Shown here: one piece after another, positions 1-10,711 of the stretch
Position numbering within the stretch: the first letter of the stretch is position 1
How the letters are laid out: every line of letters starts with the position of its first letter
Source: Deroplatys truncata
Lineage: Eukaryota; Arthropoda; Insecta; Mantodea; Mantidae
Reading direction: 5' to 3'
Length of the DNA: 64,000 nt
Assembly: GCA_030765065.1 (NCBI GenBank)
Contig: CM060976.1
Coordinates: 60,248,539 to 60,312,538 of the forward strand
Notes under the pieces: model-generated
The model's database searches: none
The model's input: the letters and a program-made list of their open reading frames with translations, nothing else
What the model was told of the DNA's origin: nothing
Made by a program: the position numbers and the translations under genes

Positions 1-40
1 TTTATTTATTTATTTATTTACTTATTTTTTAAGAAAAGTT
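1..40. repeat. (TTTA)n microsatellite
   Basis: The window opens with about five TTTA units that decay into T/A-rich sequence. Simple repeat, continuing off the left edge. Confidence 0.9.
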
Positions 41-707
41 ATATTATTAAGTTAATTTACTTTATTGCGCATTGCTTATACAGGGAAATGTCGATGTATT
101 TTTAAACACCTGAGAAATTTCTATGACAAAATAAAGCATTTGTATTATTCGACACACTCATGGAAAATATCTCTTTTTAACGTGATGGAAACAGGCTGGA
201 AGTTTTTTACTAAATTAATTGCACAAGAGGAATGAAACATTAACTGATGAATGTTCGATCAATGCATGCAAACATGAAGTCCCAGGATCGATTACCACCG
301 GTTACCCTCGGAAGAATATTTATACAGAACATTCTTTATTCGAATCGTAGGGTAATCAAGTAATTGTATTTTGTCTAGAAAGGAATATAATTCACTCTGT
401 GAAACCCTGTATTTAAATATCTGGAATAATAATTTCTCAACAAGATGAATACTTAACTAAATTATTCACATTTTTTGAGAATTCGCGCAGTTAGCTATTA
501 AATGTAGAATAAGCTTGTCTAAAATGAATACTTAACTAAACTGTTCACATTTCAGAAAAAATTCAACTGTCTAGCTATTAACTTTTAGAATACTCAGCTA
601 TTTACAAATAAAAGGGCCGTCATTAAAAACAAGAACGCAAATATAAGTTAAATGTACTAAGTAATAAGTTAACTTTTTAATGAAGATGAATTGGTGATAC
701 AACTTAC
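41..707 (-). other. Presumed first intron of the leftward gene
   Basis: If the donor at 702-707 is real, this AT-rich stretch is the 5' part of its first intron and the next exon lies beyond the left edge. I see no second exon and no mobile element here, only the 79-bp tandem duplication listed separately. Confidence 0.35.
442..599. repeat. Tandem duplication, 79-bp period, two units
   Basis: Unit 442-520 is repeated at 521-599. Both contain ATGAATACTTAACTAAA, TTCACATTT and a TAGCTATTAA block, with several substitutions between them, so the duplication is not recent. It lies in the presumed first intron. Confidence 0.75.
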
Positions 708-790
708 CAGACATGATGTTCGATGTAATTTCCACGTTGAAAGAATAAAGCTTGCAGAGTGCTTAGATCGCAGTGTTCTTACGATACTGT
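708..790 (-). CDS. Probable first exon of a leftward host gene
   Basis: On the minus strand an ATG (714-712) is followed by TCT G and then a consensus donor GTAAGTT (707-701), so the coding part of the exon would be only seven bases (M-S-split codon). About 76 bases of 5' leader precede it, and a TATA box lies 33 bases upstream of an initiator-like TTTCACAGT. A tiny first coding exon behind a TATA promoter is common in insect genes with tissue-specific expression, for example secreted or cuticular proteins; that is general knowledge, not evidence of identity. The rest of the gene would be off the left edge. The product is unknown. The call rests on the agreement of TATA, initiator, ATG and donor in the right order and spacing. 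Confidence 0.45.
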
Positions 791-823
791 GAAAATCATT
801 GGAGAAGCTGTTGCTTTTATATA
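787..823 (-). promoter_or_regulatory. TATA box and initiator of the leftward gene
   Basis: TATATAAAAG (minus strand, 823-814) is followed 33 bases later by CACAGT with a candidate +1 A at 790 or 788. This matches RNA polymerase II core promoter spacing in arthropods and fits the ATG plus donor downstream. Confidence 0.5.
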
Positions 824-892
824 ATTTCCCCCGCTAAAGCTGAAGCGTTGAGAGTTTGTAGAGCACTTAGGAAAACAATTACTGACATTGTT

Positions 893-1222
893 CTCTAATG
901 AGGTGAAAGCGTCTAAAGATGTCAGTTAATAGAGGTCACCGTTACCATCAGACAGAAGTAGGTTACGGGTTTTTTCATTACATGCCGGGCTCTTGTTCGC
1001 TAATGGAGTGAAAGCGTCTAACGGGTCAGCTAATGTGTGTCACCGTTACCTCCAGGCGGAAGTATGTCGTTGATCGCTAATGTATGTAAACAGATCCGGA
1101 ATGTAAACTTAAAAGCCTATTAATGTGTTGAAAGCGTCTAACATGTTCAGCTAATGGACAAGCGCTTTCCCCAGATACAAGAAGGCTGCAGTGTTTCATT
1201 ACATGACAGACTGTTCCCGTGA
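893..1222. repeat. Three-unit imperfect tandem repeat upstream of the promoter
   Basis: TAATGnnGTGAAAGCGTCTAA recurs at 896, 1001 and 1121 (spacings 105 and 120). Each is followed by a second TAAT-containing block, and a TTTCATTACATG block recurs at about 973 and 1193. The array begins about 70 bases upstream of the TATA box, so it may serve as a repeated cis-regulatory module. The TAAT cores suit homeodomain sites, which is inference. Confidence 0.7.
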
Positions 1223-1454
1223 GCAGACTACTACTTATACTCACCTTCCAGTCAACAATTCATTAATCAAAAAACTTAATTGCTCGAGGATGCAATGTGC
1301 AGACCTTAGTAATCATAAAAAAAATGTTTGACGAACATTACCTAATTAATTTGCCGGGGGGCGGCAGGACTCGAGAAAACAATTCCATCAAGTCATGACG
1401 CCACAGTAGAACGCATGGGGGAGGGGGTAGAACCTGTTAGCACAGATACTGCCG

Positions 1455-1560
1455 GCATTAGGTGAGCACACAAAGCGAGAGGGGGCGGGGCCTAACGACA
1501 CGAGACCTGGCGGCATGTGAGCACACAAAGGGAGGGGGCGGGGCTAGCGGCATAGATCAA
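1455..1560. repeat. Duplicated GC-rich block with GC boxes
   Basis: GTGAGCACACAAAG followed by a G-run and GGGGGCGGGGC occurs at 1462 and again at 1517 (period 55). It is a GC island in AT-rich surroundings. It may be part of the upstream region of the leftward gene or an unrelated duplication. Confidence 0.6.
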
Positions 1561-1616
1561 AGAAGCTTATCAGATGTCGGCATCTCTCTGTGTGCTGGAG
1601 TCGCTATATTATATCT

Positions 1617-1948
1617 ACTATCAGCTATTTCCGAGATATCCGTTAATAATGGTGCGAATTGTTCAATACTTGGCCATTTTTTAAAGTCCTGTCAACATTC
1701 AGGTATTTCTCTGATTCCCTTGTAACATATGGAATTTTAAGGCCAGCGTATAGCGTCTATTCTTAAACATATGGCTATTCCCTTTGTATCTATAACGAAA
1801 TGTGTTATGTAACTATTTCTGCAAAAGTTTATTTAGGTTAAAATGAAGTAGATATAAAAATAAGCTTTAGTAAGACTAGTTTGTATACTCACTAATAAAA
1901 CTTAAGAGGATAGAGAAAGTCATGTGAAGGTATCATATCAGATTTTTA
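1617..1948 (+). mobile_element. Family P repeat, 3' part
   Basis: This matches the distal third of the repeat family defined at 38.4 and 43.1 kb: the TTTCCGAGATATCCGTTA block, GGAATTTTAAGGCCAGC, then GATAGAGAAAGTCATGTGA and the terminal ATCAGATTTTT. The proximal two thirds are absent. It has no coding capacity beyond chance frames. Confidence 0.7.
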
Positions 1949-2769
1949 AATATTTAGGGTCATTTTATAGGTAATTTTAGAAAACTTTTAATTGCCACAA
2001 TTCGGGGCCTGATTATCAGTATCCACCGTGTCGTATATAGTAAGAAAGGGTGTTAAAACACTACAAAATAGGCTATTAAAGTACGGTGTAAATAGACTAA
2101 ATTGGCATTTTGTTGATTAGCTGTGGTGTTAAGTCGCAGTGAAGATGGTGAATTCACAACGTTTCATAGAATCGAGCTACAAATAGTTCAGAACAGATCA
2201 CTGAATTCGTCGGTTTGTTGTTTTAAAATGGTTTACACATGGGGAAGTAGTAATTAATCGTTCTGAAGCCATGAAATATGCGTATTTAACTGCGTTACAC
2301 AGAGAGTGCTGTAATCTCATGTTTATGAAAGCCAGAGCTCACCTGTTAATATGCCGTATCTGTGGTTTAACGGTGCAAGTTAAACAGTTCTAATGATATT
2401 TTATTCCAGAGCTCTAATTGGAGAGTTTGCCGAGTGAAACGCGAGAGGAAGTCAGAAAGTAATGTGGTACAATTTCACCAGGACTGATGCAAAGAGACGA
2501 ACTTCCGAACTTTTTATCTAATGGCAATGCACTTGTAGGCACTTAATGGCAATAGCATTAGTTCTTTACGTGTTTTACAGTTCGTAATGCCATGTTCAGT
2601 AAAGGCCACGTTTTTCCAAATTCATCACTCTCTTTTTGGACATTTTCATGCTGACAAAAGCTTGAATGTCATCGCTTTTTACTTAATATATTGTGATAAT
2701 CAACAGTGATATAATTATGAAAGCTTATACATTACATGTTACCTAGGGGATAAACTAGGAGGGGTATTT
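1949..2769. other. No feature recognised
   Basis: AT-rich single-copy-looking sequence. No long frame, repeat terminus or RNA-like structure was seen. Confidence 0.5.
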
Positions 2770-3432
2770 TTACTTTCTCTATCACATACCTAGCAGGTAG
2801 AGAAGGTATTGCATTCCACCCAAAAAATTCGATACCGAGATTTCATCTAAAATACATCTTTTGAGGTCTCTGAAATAAAAAATAATGTTTAGAAAACTTT
2901 CTGAGTGTATGTGTCTGTGAACAGCATAACTCAAAACGAAAACTTGGTACATAGGTTCAGTTCCTTTCAAAGATGCGACACAAAGATTTTCATGAAAATC
3001 CCCCACCACAAACTACCCTTTACAGACAACATTTTTCGATTTATTTTTTATTTTCTAAGACTAGCTCTGAGGGTTCAATTAAAATACTATGTATTTAAGA
3101 TATTTACATGAAAAATAAAATGTATATCTTTAATTTTCTGAGAACAGCCTATGAAGTCCTCTTCATTCGGAAGGAACTTTTATAATCATGTTTAACTGGT
3201 AAACGTTAAATGATAAGATGAAAATGCACCACACAAGAAATTTAGATCTCTCTAAAACACACAATTTATTTGAAAACAAATTGTTTGTGGCATATGAAAT
3301 TTCTGAGATATCCACTATTAATTGTTCGAATTGTTCAATACTTGGCCACTTTCTTGAAGTTCTGTTAACATCTAGTTGCTTATCGCGATTGCATGGAAAA
3401 GTGTGGAATTTTAAGGCAAGCATATACCTTAT
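2770..3432 (+). mobile_element. Family P repeat, 5' two thirds
   Basis: It starts with TTACTTTCTCTATC, the terminal palindrome half, followed by GGTAGAGAAGGTATTGCATT. It continues through the GTGTATGTGTCTGTGAACAGC microsatellite site to the AAGGCAAGCATATA block, then stops. The 3' end with GTAGAGAAAGTC is missing. Short frames on both strands here are chance products of the repeat. Confidence 0.75.
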
Positions 3433-3904
3433 AAAAATGGTTCTTGTGTAGTGTGAATTATATAATCCGTGAAATTTGTTTTATTCTACATGTATTCTCT
3501 ATGGAATAACAAAAATTACTTTCTACTCCATGGCGTTCTCAACGAAAAGTCAAAGCCTTCTTCGTATGTTCCTTTATGACCTCAGTGGATTGTAGTACAT
3601 AGGTTTTGTAAATCTATTTAGTAATTCTGATATGAAATTACGTGTTTTATAGTCCGTGTGCGTCAGAAAGAACAGGGCTTTTCAACGGGATTTTCGTTTG
3701 AGTGCATTTTGAGATTACCCTACACACATATACGCACACAAACACACACATACACAAATTCATTTCAGATGAAGAGGCCATAAGCCGTTCACAGAAAGTT
3801 CAAAATACACATTTTATTGGAAATATAAAGATCCTAAACATATGCTATATTAATGAAAATAATTATAGCCGCTTTAGAAGAGATACTACACTTAAATATG
3901 AAGT
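3433..3904. other. No gene; short CA-rich tracts
   Basis: AT-rich sequence with an interrupted (CA)n near 3720-3760. Nothing else was recognised. Confidence 0.45.
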
Positions 3905-4048
3905 CCAGAAAGGCATGCACGCACACGCACGCGCACACATGCACGCGCACACACACACCCATGCACATGCATTTTTCTAACAATGCCTTTTTTGTCTTTT
4001 GGGGGCGTCAAAACATATTTCTATTTCCGGTGACATCTCGATTTATAA
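3905..4048 (-). mobile_element. Family P fragment, inverted
   Basis: A CA-rich tract (3915-3965) followed by GGGGGCGTCAAAACATAT and CCGGTGACATCTCG is the minus-strand version of the family's proximal end. It directly abuts the next, plus-strand copy, making a head-to-head pair. Confidence 0.55.
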
Positions 4049-4966
4049 TTACTTTCTCTACTACGTATTTTAAGTAGGGGAAGTATTGTATTCCACCAAA
4101 AATTCGATACCGAGATTTCACCGGAAATATATGTTTTGAGACCCCCTGAATCCAAAAAAAGCATTTTTGGAAACATGTCCATGTGTGTGTATGTGTGTCT
4201 GTGTGTCTGTCTGTCTGTGTGTGAACAGCATAACTCAGAAACGAACAGTCGGATAAACACCAAACTTGGTATTTAGGTTCAGTATCTTCCAGAGATGCGA
4301 CACGAAGGTTTTCAAGGAAATCTCCCCACCCCAGATTACCCTTTACATGGAAGATTTTTCGAAAATTTTAATTTTCTCAAAAATGGTTCTAACGATTTTG
4401 ATTAAAATATCATACGTTTAAGATATTTTCATGACAAATAAAATGTATATCTTGAATTTTCTGGGAATGTCTCCAAAATTATTCTTAATTGTGAACGACT
4501 TTTGCGTAACTGGTAAACCATAACAGATAGACAAAATTTTATTACACAACAAATGTAGACCGCGTTAAAATACACAATTTATGTCATATACATTTTTTGT
4601 TGAGTGAACCGTTTTCGAGATATTGCTTGTTATTCCCTTAATTTTTTCAATACTTATTTTCTCAAATGGGAATTCGTTATTCATTTTTTGTGTTGGATAT
4701 GCAAAGAGTATTAATCTGTGGCAAAGGGAATGGTGCTGCACCTAGCAACCAGCTATTAAGAGATATGTAATGTGCTTAAAGGCTACTGTATTTCTATATT
4801 GCCCTTGTAAATATATATTCCCATTACATCTACAAGAAAATTAGCAATAAGATAGAGTCTGCAAATGTTTATCTGGAATAACATGAAGTAGATGGAGAAT
4901 AAGCGTTTGTAAAAATAGTTTGTACAAGAGTAGAGAAAGTCATGCGAGTGTAACGCATCAGATTTT
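4049..4966 (+). mobile_element. Family P repeat, subfamily 2, full length
   Basis: It runs from ATTACTTTCTCTACTACG to GAGTAGAGAAAGTCATGCGAG plus the terminal CATCAGATTTTTT, so both inverted ACTTTCTCTAC ends are present. It has a GT-rich microsatellite at 4184-4222. The distal half differs from subfamily 1 and closely matches the copy at 46.3-47.2 kb and the inverted copy at 10.7-11.6 kb. Confidence 0.8.
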
Positions 4967-5898
4967 TTGTGCAATGCAATACTTCCTGTTCCTGGTATAA
5001 GTAGATGCTAGAGAGCCTAAAGGCTTACATGTAATATTACATGAACCACTTTCTCTACTCATCAGTTTACGGATGTTCATCTATATCGCACTATTCAGAT
5101 AAAAATTCATTCTTCAAACCATATTGCGCCAGTTACGATAAAGGTTTGTTTAAAAATACGGTTAGGTGCAAGAAATAAAACACCAGTTGGCTGATTATAT
5201 CTCAAATCGAATTTTGTCAGTAATGAGTAAATTCGAAGAAGAGGAAGAATTTACCATTTTCATTCCATGAGCATGCTCCCCTGTATCCTTGAAAGACGCA
5301 GGTCTTAAAAAGGTTTTACTTACCCGAGTTTTCAATTTTGTGAAGAAAAAATACACGAGCTTTTCCAATATTGTTATTTACGGGAGCTCATAACGAGTGT
5401 CTCTAGTGCTGTGACAAATGAGTGTAAAAAGAAGATAAAGGTGTATATCCTAGAACTCTAGCCAGTCAGCTCTATTATTGTGGACCATGAACTGTATATC
5501 TACCTATTCATTCAGCCATGTTTAGTTCGCACTGCACATGGAGTTCACATCTTATTCCTACTTCAGCGCTCAATATTCTATTTTACATAACTTTTTTCGT
5601 GGTTAAACCTTTTTAACATCATATTCCTGTAAACAATGCTGCAGTGTCTCTTAGCCTCGTCAAATTACATGCACTTGCTTTGTATTAGCAAGATATGACG
5701 TCAAGTTTTTGGAATAGCCTTAGTTATTGTTATTAGGGTCCATTTTCGTTTATACAAAAGACTAGATTTGCATGGCTACCATAAAGGGAAAAAAGCATTA
5801 CTATAATACAATTTAGATATTTCAGGATATTTAAATTGCAATATTACACATCTCATGAATTACATGGAAATGATGCACCCCTGCATTAAACAGGATGC
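4967..5898. other. No feature recognised
   Basis: AT-rich sequence without convincing frames, repeats or structured RNA. Confidence 0.5.
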
Positions 5899-7121
5899 GG
5901 CATAAGCCAGTTAACCGAAAATTCAGTACAGCATTTTGTAGCTTTAATGGTTTGTACAAAGTAATTTGTCCCACTAAAATTGTTCAAAGCGTCCTTCATA
6001 GTTATCTAGACATTTAACACATCATTTAAACACTGATTTACAAATATTGTCACACAGCTTCCCATTATTACCAAAAAAGTTTTCGAATTCTTGTTCAATC
6101 AAATTTCTTAAATGCTGTAGGTTGAATGGTTTTGTACGAAAACATTTTTCAAATCTCCCACTTTGAAAAATCGTTTTAAGGTCCGGTGATCTCGGAGGCC
6201 AATCTATTTTACCCCGCCTACCTATCCACTCTAGGAAGTGTTCATCCAAAAATGCACGGACCTGCAATCCATAGTGCGGCGGAGCACCTTCTGCTGCCAA
6301 ATGAGATTGTTTCGTACAGCTTCAAGTACAGGAGTATTATCTAATTCCATAATAACTTCTCATAGCATTTCAAAATGCCTTTCAGCAGTCACAGTCCCAT
6401 CGAAAAAATGAGAGCCTACCATCCCAAACCGTAACGCCAGGAACATTATAACTCCTTAATAGTAAATCATGGTTTTCAGAATACCAATACATGCAACTGT
6501 GTTTGCTAACTCTACCATTTAACTTAAAACTTGCTTCATCAGACCACAAGATTGTTTTGTACAAGTTAGGATCACTTTCACTGCACATCACATACTAAAC
6601 ACAGAATCCATGTCTTCGATCAGGATCATCCTCGTTTAAGGTGTGCGGTAATGTAGGCCTATAAGAGTTCAGATAATGTTTTTAACACACTCCTTAAAAT
6701 TCTGTCAGAAAATTGTAGTTCCTTAGAAGCTCTTCTTGCAGATTTTTTGGGTGATTGAACGAATGCATGTGCAACGAACTGCATAGTTTCTTCAAGAGTT
6801 ACTAATTTTGGACGGTCACTGTGTGGTAACTCATCTACAGAACCTGTCACCTCGAACCTTCAATTCAATTTGCTTGCCTGCACGGTGGCTGCTTATGCGG
6901 GAACTTTTCAGTGAAAAATCGCGTTACATCTTCATAATTTCGATCAAATTTGCACCACACCTGTAAAGCAAACACGCGCTGTTCCATAGACAATTTTCTG
7001 TCGTCACTCTTTAAATTTTACTGCGCACAGGTTTCTCGATTTTTCAATTTTAGGGATATTAATTAATTAGCTAAAATTTTAACATGTACATAAAATGAGC
7101 AGCGGTTAACTGACATATGCC
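5899..7121 (-). mobile_element. Tc1/IS630-type DNA transposon, decayed
   Basis: GGCATAAGCCAGTTAACCG at 5899-5917 is matched in inverted orientation at 7103-7121 with two mismatches, giving 19-bp terminal inverted repeats around a leftward transposase relic. The 1.22-kb length suits the superfamily. Exact outer ends and target duplication were not settled. Confidence 0.8.
6022..6987 (-). pseudogene. Transposase relic, Tc1/IS630 type
   Basis: This is read leftward from an ATG at 6987 (MEQRVFALQVWCKFDRNYED). The N-terminal part resembles the helix-turn-helix region of insect Tc1/IS630 transposases, and the frame then hits a stop. Further pieces include WSDEASF (the DDE first-aspartate region, near 6550), EGAPPHY (near 6285) and WIGRRGKIDWPPRSPDL (near 6190). 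The last two are the family's second and third catalytic blocks. The second block reads EGAPPH where the family has DGAPPH, and the block after SPDL has lost the usual LDFFLWG. At least three frame breaks separate the pieces. The gene cannot encode an active enzyme; superfamily assignment is firm, family assignment is not. Confidence 0.85.
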
Positions 7122-7144
7122 TTACCAGGTATTGTATTTTATGT

Positions 7145-7563
7145 GCAGTCGGGTGCAGAAAAAATGTGCCGATATGAGGAACCGCGGTTTAAGTTGGTAA
7201 TCAATAATTAACACGCCTGTGGCGCGCCTTCCATTCCTCATTCGGATACAGGGGTTAATGATTGAAAGCCGAACCAATAAGAGGCGGACTCATTCGGGGG
7301 CTGGTATGAACAGTCTTTGGGAAGCATATTGTTTCAGCCATTGAGGTGACATAACAATTCTCCACCCCTTTCATCACCCAGCTAGGCCTAAATTTTCCTC
7401 ATAGGGTAATGCTAGCCTATCGGACTTCAGCTAAAACCAATTAGAGGATGACTACCTAAGGCAGGCGCGGAACACAAATAATGAGATTCTGCTAACATTC
7501 AAAGTTAACATTCAAAACACTAAAAGTAACCAAAAGCATCGGCACTTTTTTGCACTCGACCAT
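7145..7563. mobile_element. Non-autonomous TIR element (MITE), about 420 bp
   Basis: GTCGGGTGCAGAAAAAATGTG plus CCGAT at 7148-7173 is matched in inverted orientation at 7538-7560 with few differences. No coding capacity. It begins 24 bases after the Tc1-like element ends, so the two inserted side by side or one into the other's flank. Confidence 0.65.
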
Positions 7564-8232
7564 ACATTATTTGTCAAGCAAGACTTGGTGAAATGTATTT
7601 TGCTTTTGCTGATTATATATTTGTTTCAGATGTGTAAGTGAAATATGCAGAAAATATACAGTTTAGAGCGGTTTTCCAAGTACCAATTGGAAACGTTAAT
7701 ATATCATATATTCAATTCTGTTGAGATTAGTACGTGATATAGTGCAAAGTCTGAAAAGCAAAGCCTGACTCACTAATAATTACATATACTTTCAACACCG
7801 CCTTTGAGTCCAATTGTAACTGAGTACAATGCAAGGATAACACGGTATTAATTAGTTTATATCACTTTAAAATTAAACTACTGTATTTCATTTAAACAGG
7901 AAACTGAAACAAAACGATAGAAAGCAATTTGTCAAAGAATACTTCATTACCAAAGAGAACATTACATACAGCATAACGTGAAACTAATTATATGGTATTT
8001 GCTGTGGCTTGTGGTTTGTAGATATTTGATATCTCAGTTGCCGGATAGAGAAATCGTTTGATGTAAATGAAATTTTGTTCCTAATGGCAGCTACAAAAAC
8101 ACCTAAAAACTTTAAACGTTTTTATTTATTTTTCTATAGGGTGTCTCTGGATAAATGGACGTATAGTCACCCAAAAATAGGGTAGGTAATATGAAAGGAA
8201 ACAATAGATTGGGCGTTGTAGATTTCCAGTTC
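7564..8232. other. No feature recognised
   Basis: AT-rich sequence with no frames or repeat ends that I could identify. Confidence 0.5.
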
Positions 8233-8430
8233 TGCTACCGAGCGAGATGACTGCGCATTAACGTGTAAGATTCGCATTCGAGAGTCGATTCAGGTCGATT
8301 CACCGAGTTGGATTCCCATCGGGCCGACCACTCTGACCATGAGATTTTTCGTGGTTTCGCCGGGTCTGTAGGAGAATGCTAGGGTTGTTCCTCTTCTATC
8401 ACGAATTTCCAATCCATTATTTCCCGTTAT
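8233..8430 (+). repeat. tRNA-derived SINE fragment
   Basis: A box-A-like GCGAGATGACTGCGCATTA and a degraded box B (GTCGATTCAGGTCGATTC) precede a body with CCATGAGATTTTTCGTGGTTTC and AGGAGAATGCTAGGG. This layout matches a widespread arthropod tRNA-SINE head and body that I know from memory. No poly-A tail was located. Confidence 0.55.
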
Positions 8431-8780
8431 GTTTCAAGGTTGAAGGACCAAACGACGGCGTTCGGTGAGTTGCGGCAGGAGGGTTGATTGTGTGCTTTGA
8501 AAGGATTTTTCCCTGACGTTTGGTTGGGCCACCAAGGGCCTCTTCCTGGGGGGGGGGGGCTCGGACTCTGGGTGGTCCCCAAAAATGGCGTGGTAGCCGG
8601 CACCAAGGTTTTCTCCATCTGAAATTGTTAGAGACCCCATCCATGCTTGCGCACTTCGTCGTCCGGATTTAGTGATCCTAAGGTCTGCCCCGTCATCCCT
8701 CCCTCTGAGGGTTTACGTTAGAAGCAAAAAGGGCTTTTTCTGGAGGCCCCTCCATATGTGTAGGTACTCCTACTTCTACT
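8431..8780. other. GC-rich unassigned block
   Basis: Distinctly GC-rich compared with its flanks, with a run of ten G at about 8550. All three minus-strand frames are open for 60-75 codons because stops are rare in GC-rich DNA; none resembles a known protein. It may be the body of an uncharacterised retroposon continuing from the adjacent SINE. Confidence 0.35.
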
Positions 8781-10090
8781 ACTCCAGTTCTGGTTATTTG
8801 TGTAAAAGGTCTTGGTTTTATTAACAACTAATATAAACAACATTTTAAGAGCCATCGCAGTACGGTGTAACCGAAAGCCAAATGTACAAGCTTCGTTTTC
8901 ACAACTGTCGCGCCTTCAAAAGTCTGGACATGTCACATCTTTTTTATTACGTGCTTCAAAGAAATTTGCTTTCCTCGCTTTGCTTTCCATCTCTTGAATG
9001 TATTATATTCACAATCCATGTTCTAGCTAAAAGTCTTGCATTTCAATAATGTAACACTTGATATTCTTCTATTCAATATTAGGCTAATTAACATGCAGAG
9101 CATGACGACTCCCACTTATTGAAAGCTTTCTTGGCCAGCGCTACGGAGATGGAAAGGTAAAGAAGATATGAGTAGTTGAGTACACAAGTAGACTAAGCCA
9201 TAAAAAGTGTCCCATTTAATCCAGGGGTGTTACGAGATACACAGAACTTTAGTTTAGAAGTTACAAATGGTTCAATTCATATAGCAAAATGGGATTTGTA
9301 TCTTTGAAGACTACAATTCTGTGAATCTAGTAACGCCTTTGGATCAAATTGACAGTATTTGTGGGTTAGACCACTTGTACTCTGAACTACTACTTGAGGT
9401 TCATTTAGTGAGATACTAATTTAATCTGCTCAGGTCTTCGCAAAAATTGCCTCCATTCATACGTAATATATAAAACATTTTTAAAATAAGTTTTTGTTTT
9501 GTTTTTGGGTAGTCCATCAGTTGTTTTCCCAAAATCCAAATTACTAGGCAAATTTTGCTTATGCTTTATTATGTATGTAGCTATATAATTTCTATTTACA
9601 GTATACAATTGAGACGTGATTCTGCTGCACTTAATCTGAGGTTCTCCCTGTGTTTTCAAAGCATCCTCAGATTGCAGCATTAAATATGTATATGTACCTT
9701 CCTCGATGTTCCAAGGAGCCTAACCATTACCTACCTCGTTTCCATTTATACCGTCACCGCAACTTCAGACGGCACTCTACTACCCTTCACAGGTGGAGTA
9801 TGCTACATATACCAAGAAGGAGGTGTGTGTGTGTCTGTTTACCTTCTTGAGAATGCTGTGTCGTTCTGTTGTAGTGCACAGTTCCAGATTATTCGCATAT
9901 GAATATATAACTTTGAGAGGTAGCTTTACTCGTCATCACTTAAAATAACCATCTTTATATATATATATATATATATATAACTAAATCAAATCCTGTTTTG
10001 CACAATATCTCCGCGAAAAATTATTTTTATGGGCAACATAATCTAAAACTGAAATACATTATACATTTTGCTCTCAAAGAGGACACATTT
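8781..10090. other. No gene; one (TA)n tract
   Basis: AT-rich sequence. A (TA)n microsatellite of about 12 units lies at 9955-9979. A 91-codon minus frame at 9405-9680 has no recognisable domain or exon borders. Confidence 0.45.
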
Positions 10091-10103
10091 ACTACACATT
10101 ATT

Positions 10104-10391
10104 TTAATAATCTGTCCATGCGAATACTGCATGGATTGCCCTAACAATGTCTTCAAACAGCAGATTGGCTTCCCATATACCCACAAATCCTTCGCGATGC
10201 ACCTCCATAATATTTGCATACATCGCGTGAGCAATGTTAACACACATCACTTCTTGGTCAAACGACAAAACCAGAAAGCTACAGCCACACCCCTCTCTGC
10301 TATGTACGTGCCCGCTGAGAAAGTTGGTAAAATGCCTCCCAAAGCTGTGGTGACGGAATAAATGAAAGCGAATGTACCCAGCAAGAAACAA
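10104..10391 (-). other. Unassigned ORF or exon relic, 95 codons
   Basis: The minus-strand frame beginning MFLAGYIRFHLF is open for 95 codons. An overlapping minus frame reads FCFLLGTFAFIYSVTTALGG, a hydrophobic segment that could span a membrane, before a stop. TTTCTCAG, a splice-acceptor-like site, lies upstream at about 10420. The mixture of frames suggests a decayed exon if it was ever coding. I recognise no family. Confidence 0.15.
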
Positions 10392-10711
10392 AATCTTCCA
10401 TAATTGTATTGAAAACTGAGAAACTTTTTTTTCTTTCGGTTCGAGAATGACTAAGGCTTATACAATGCCTACAGTATGAAACTCTCTGATTGAAGTTGTT
10501 TTCAGAATTAGAGGTTTCGTAGGGATGTTATGTGTTTAAGAATATTCTTGGATGCAGAGCATAAGAAATCAATGTGAATAGCAAATATTATTAATACATC
10601 TATATACAACATTGGCTAAAAGCATACAATAGCGACAGTTCATGGATGTTTCACCTTCAGGACTCTTTTTGGAATTTATTAATTATTGTTTTATTCACAC
10701 GCTATAAAAGA

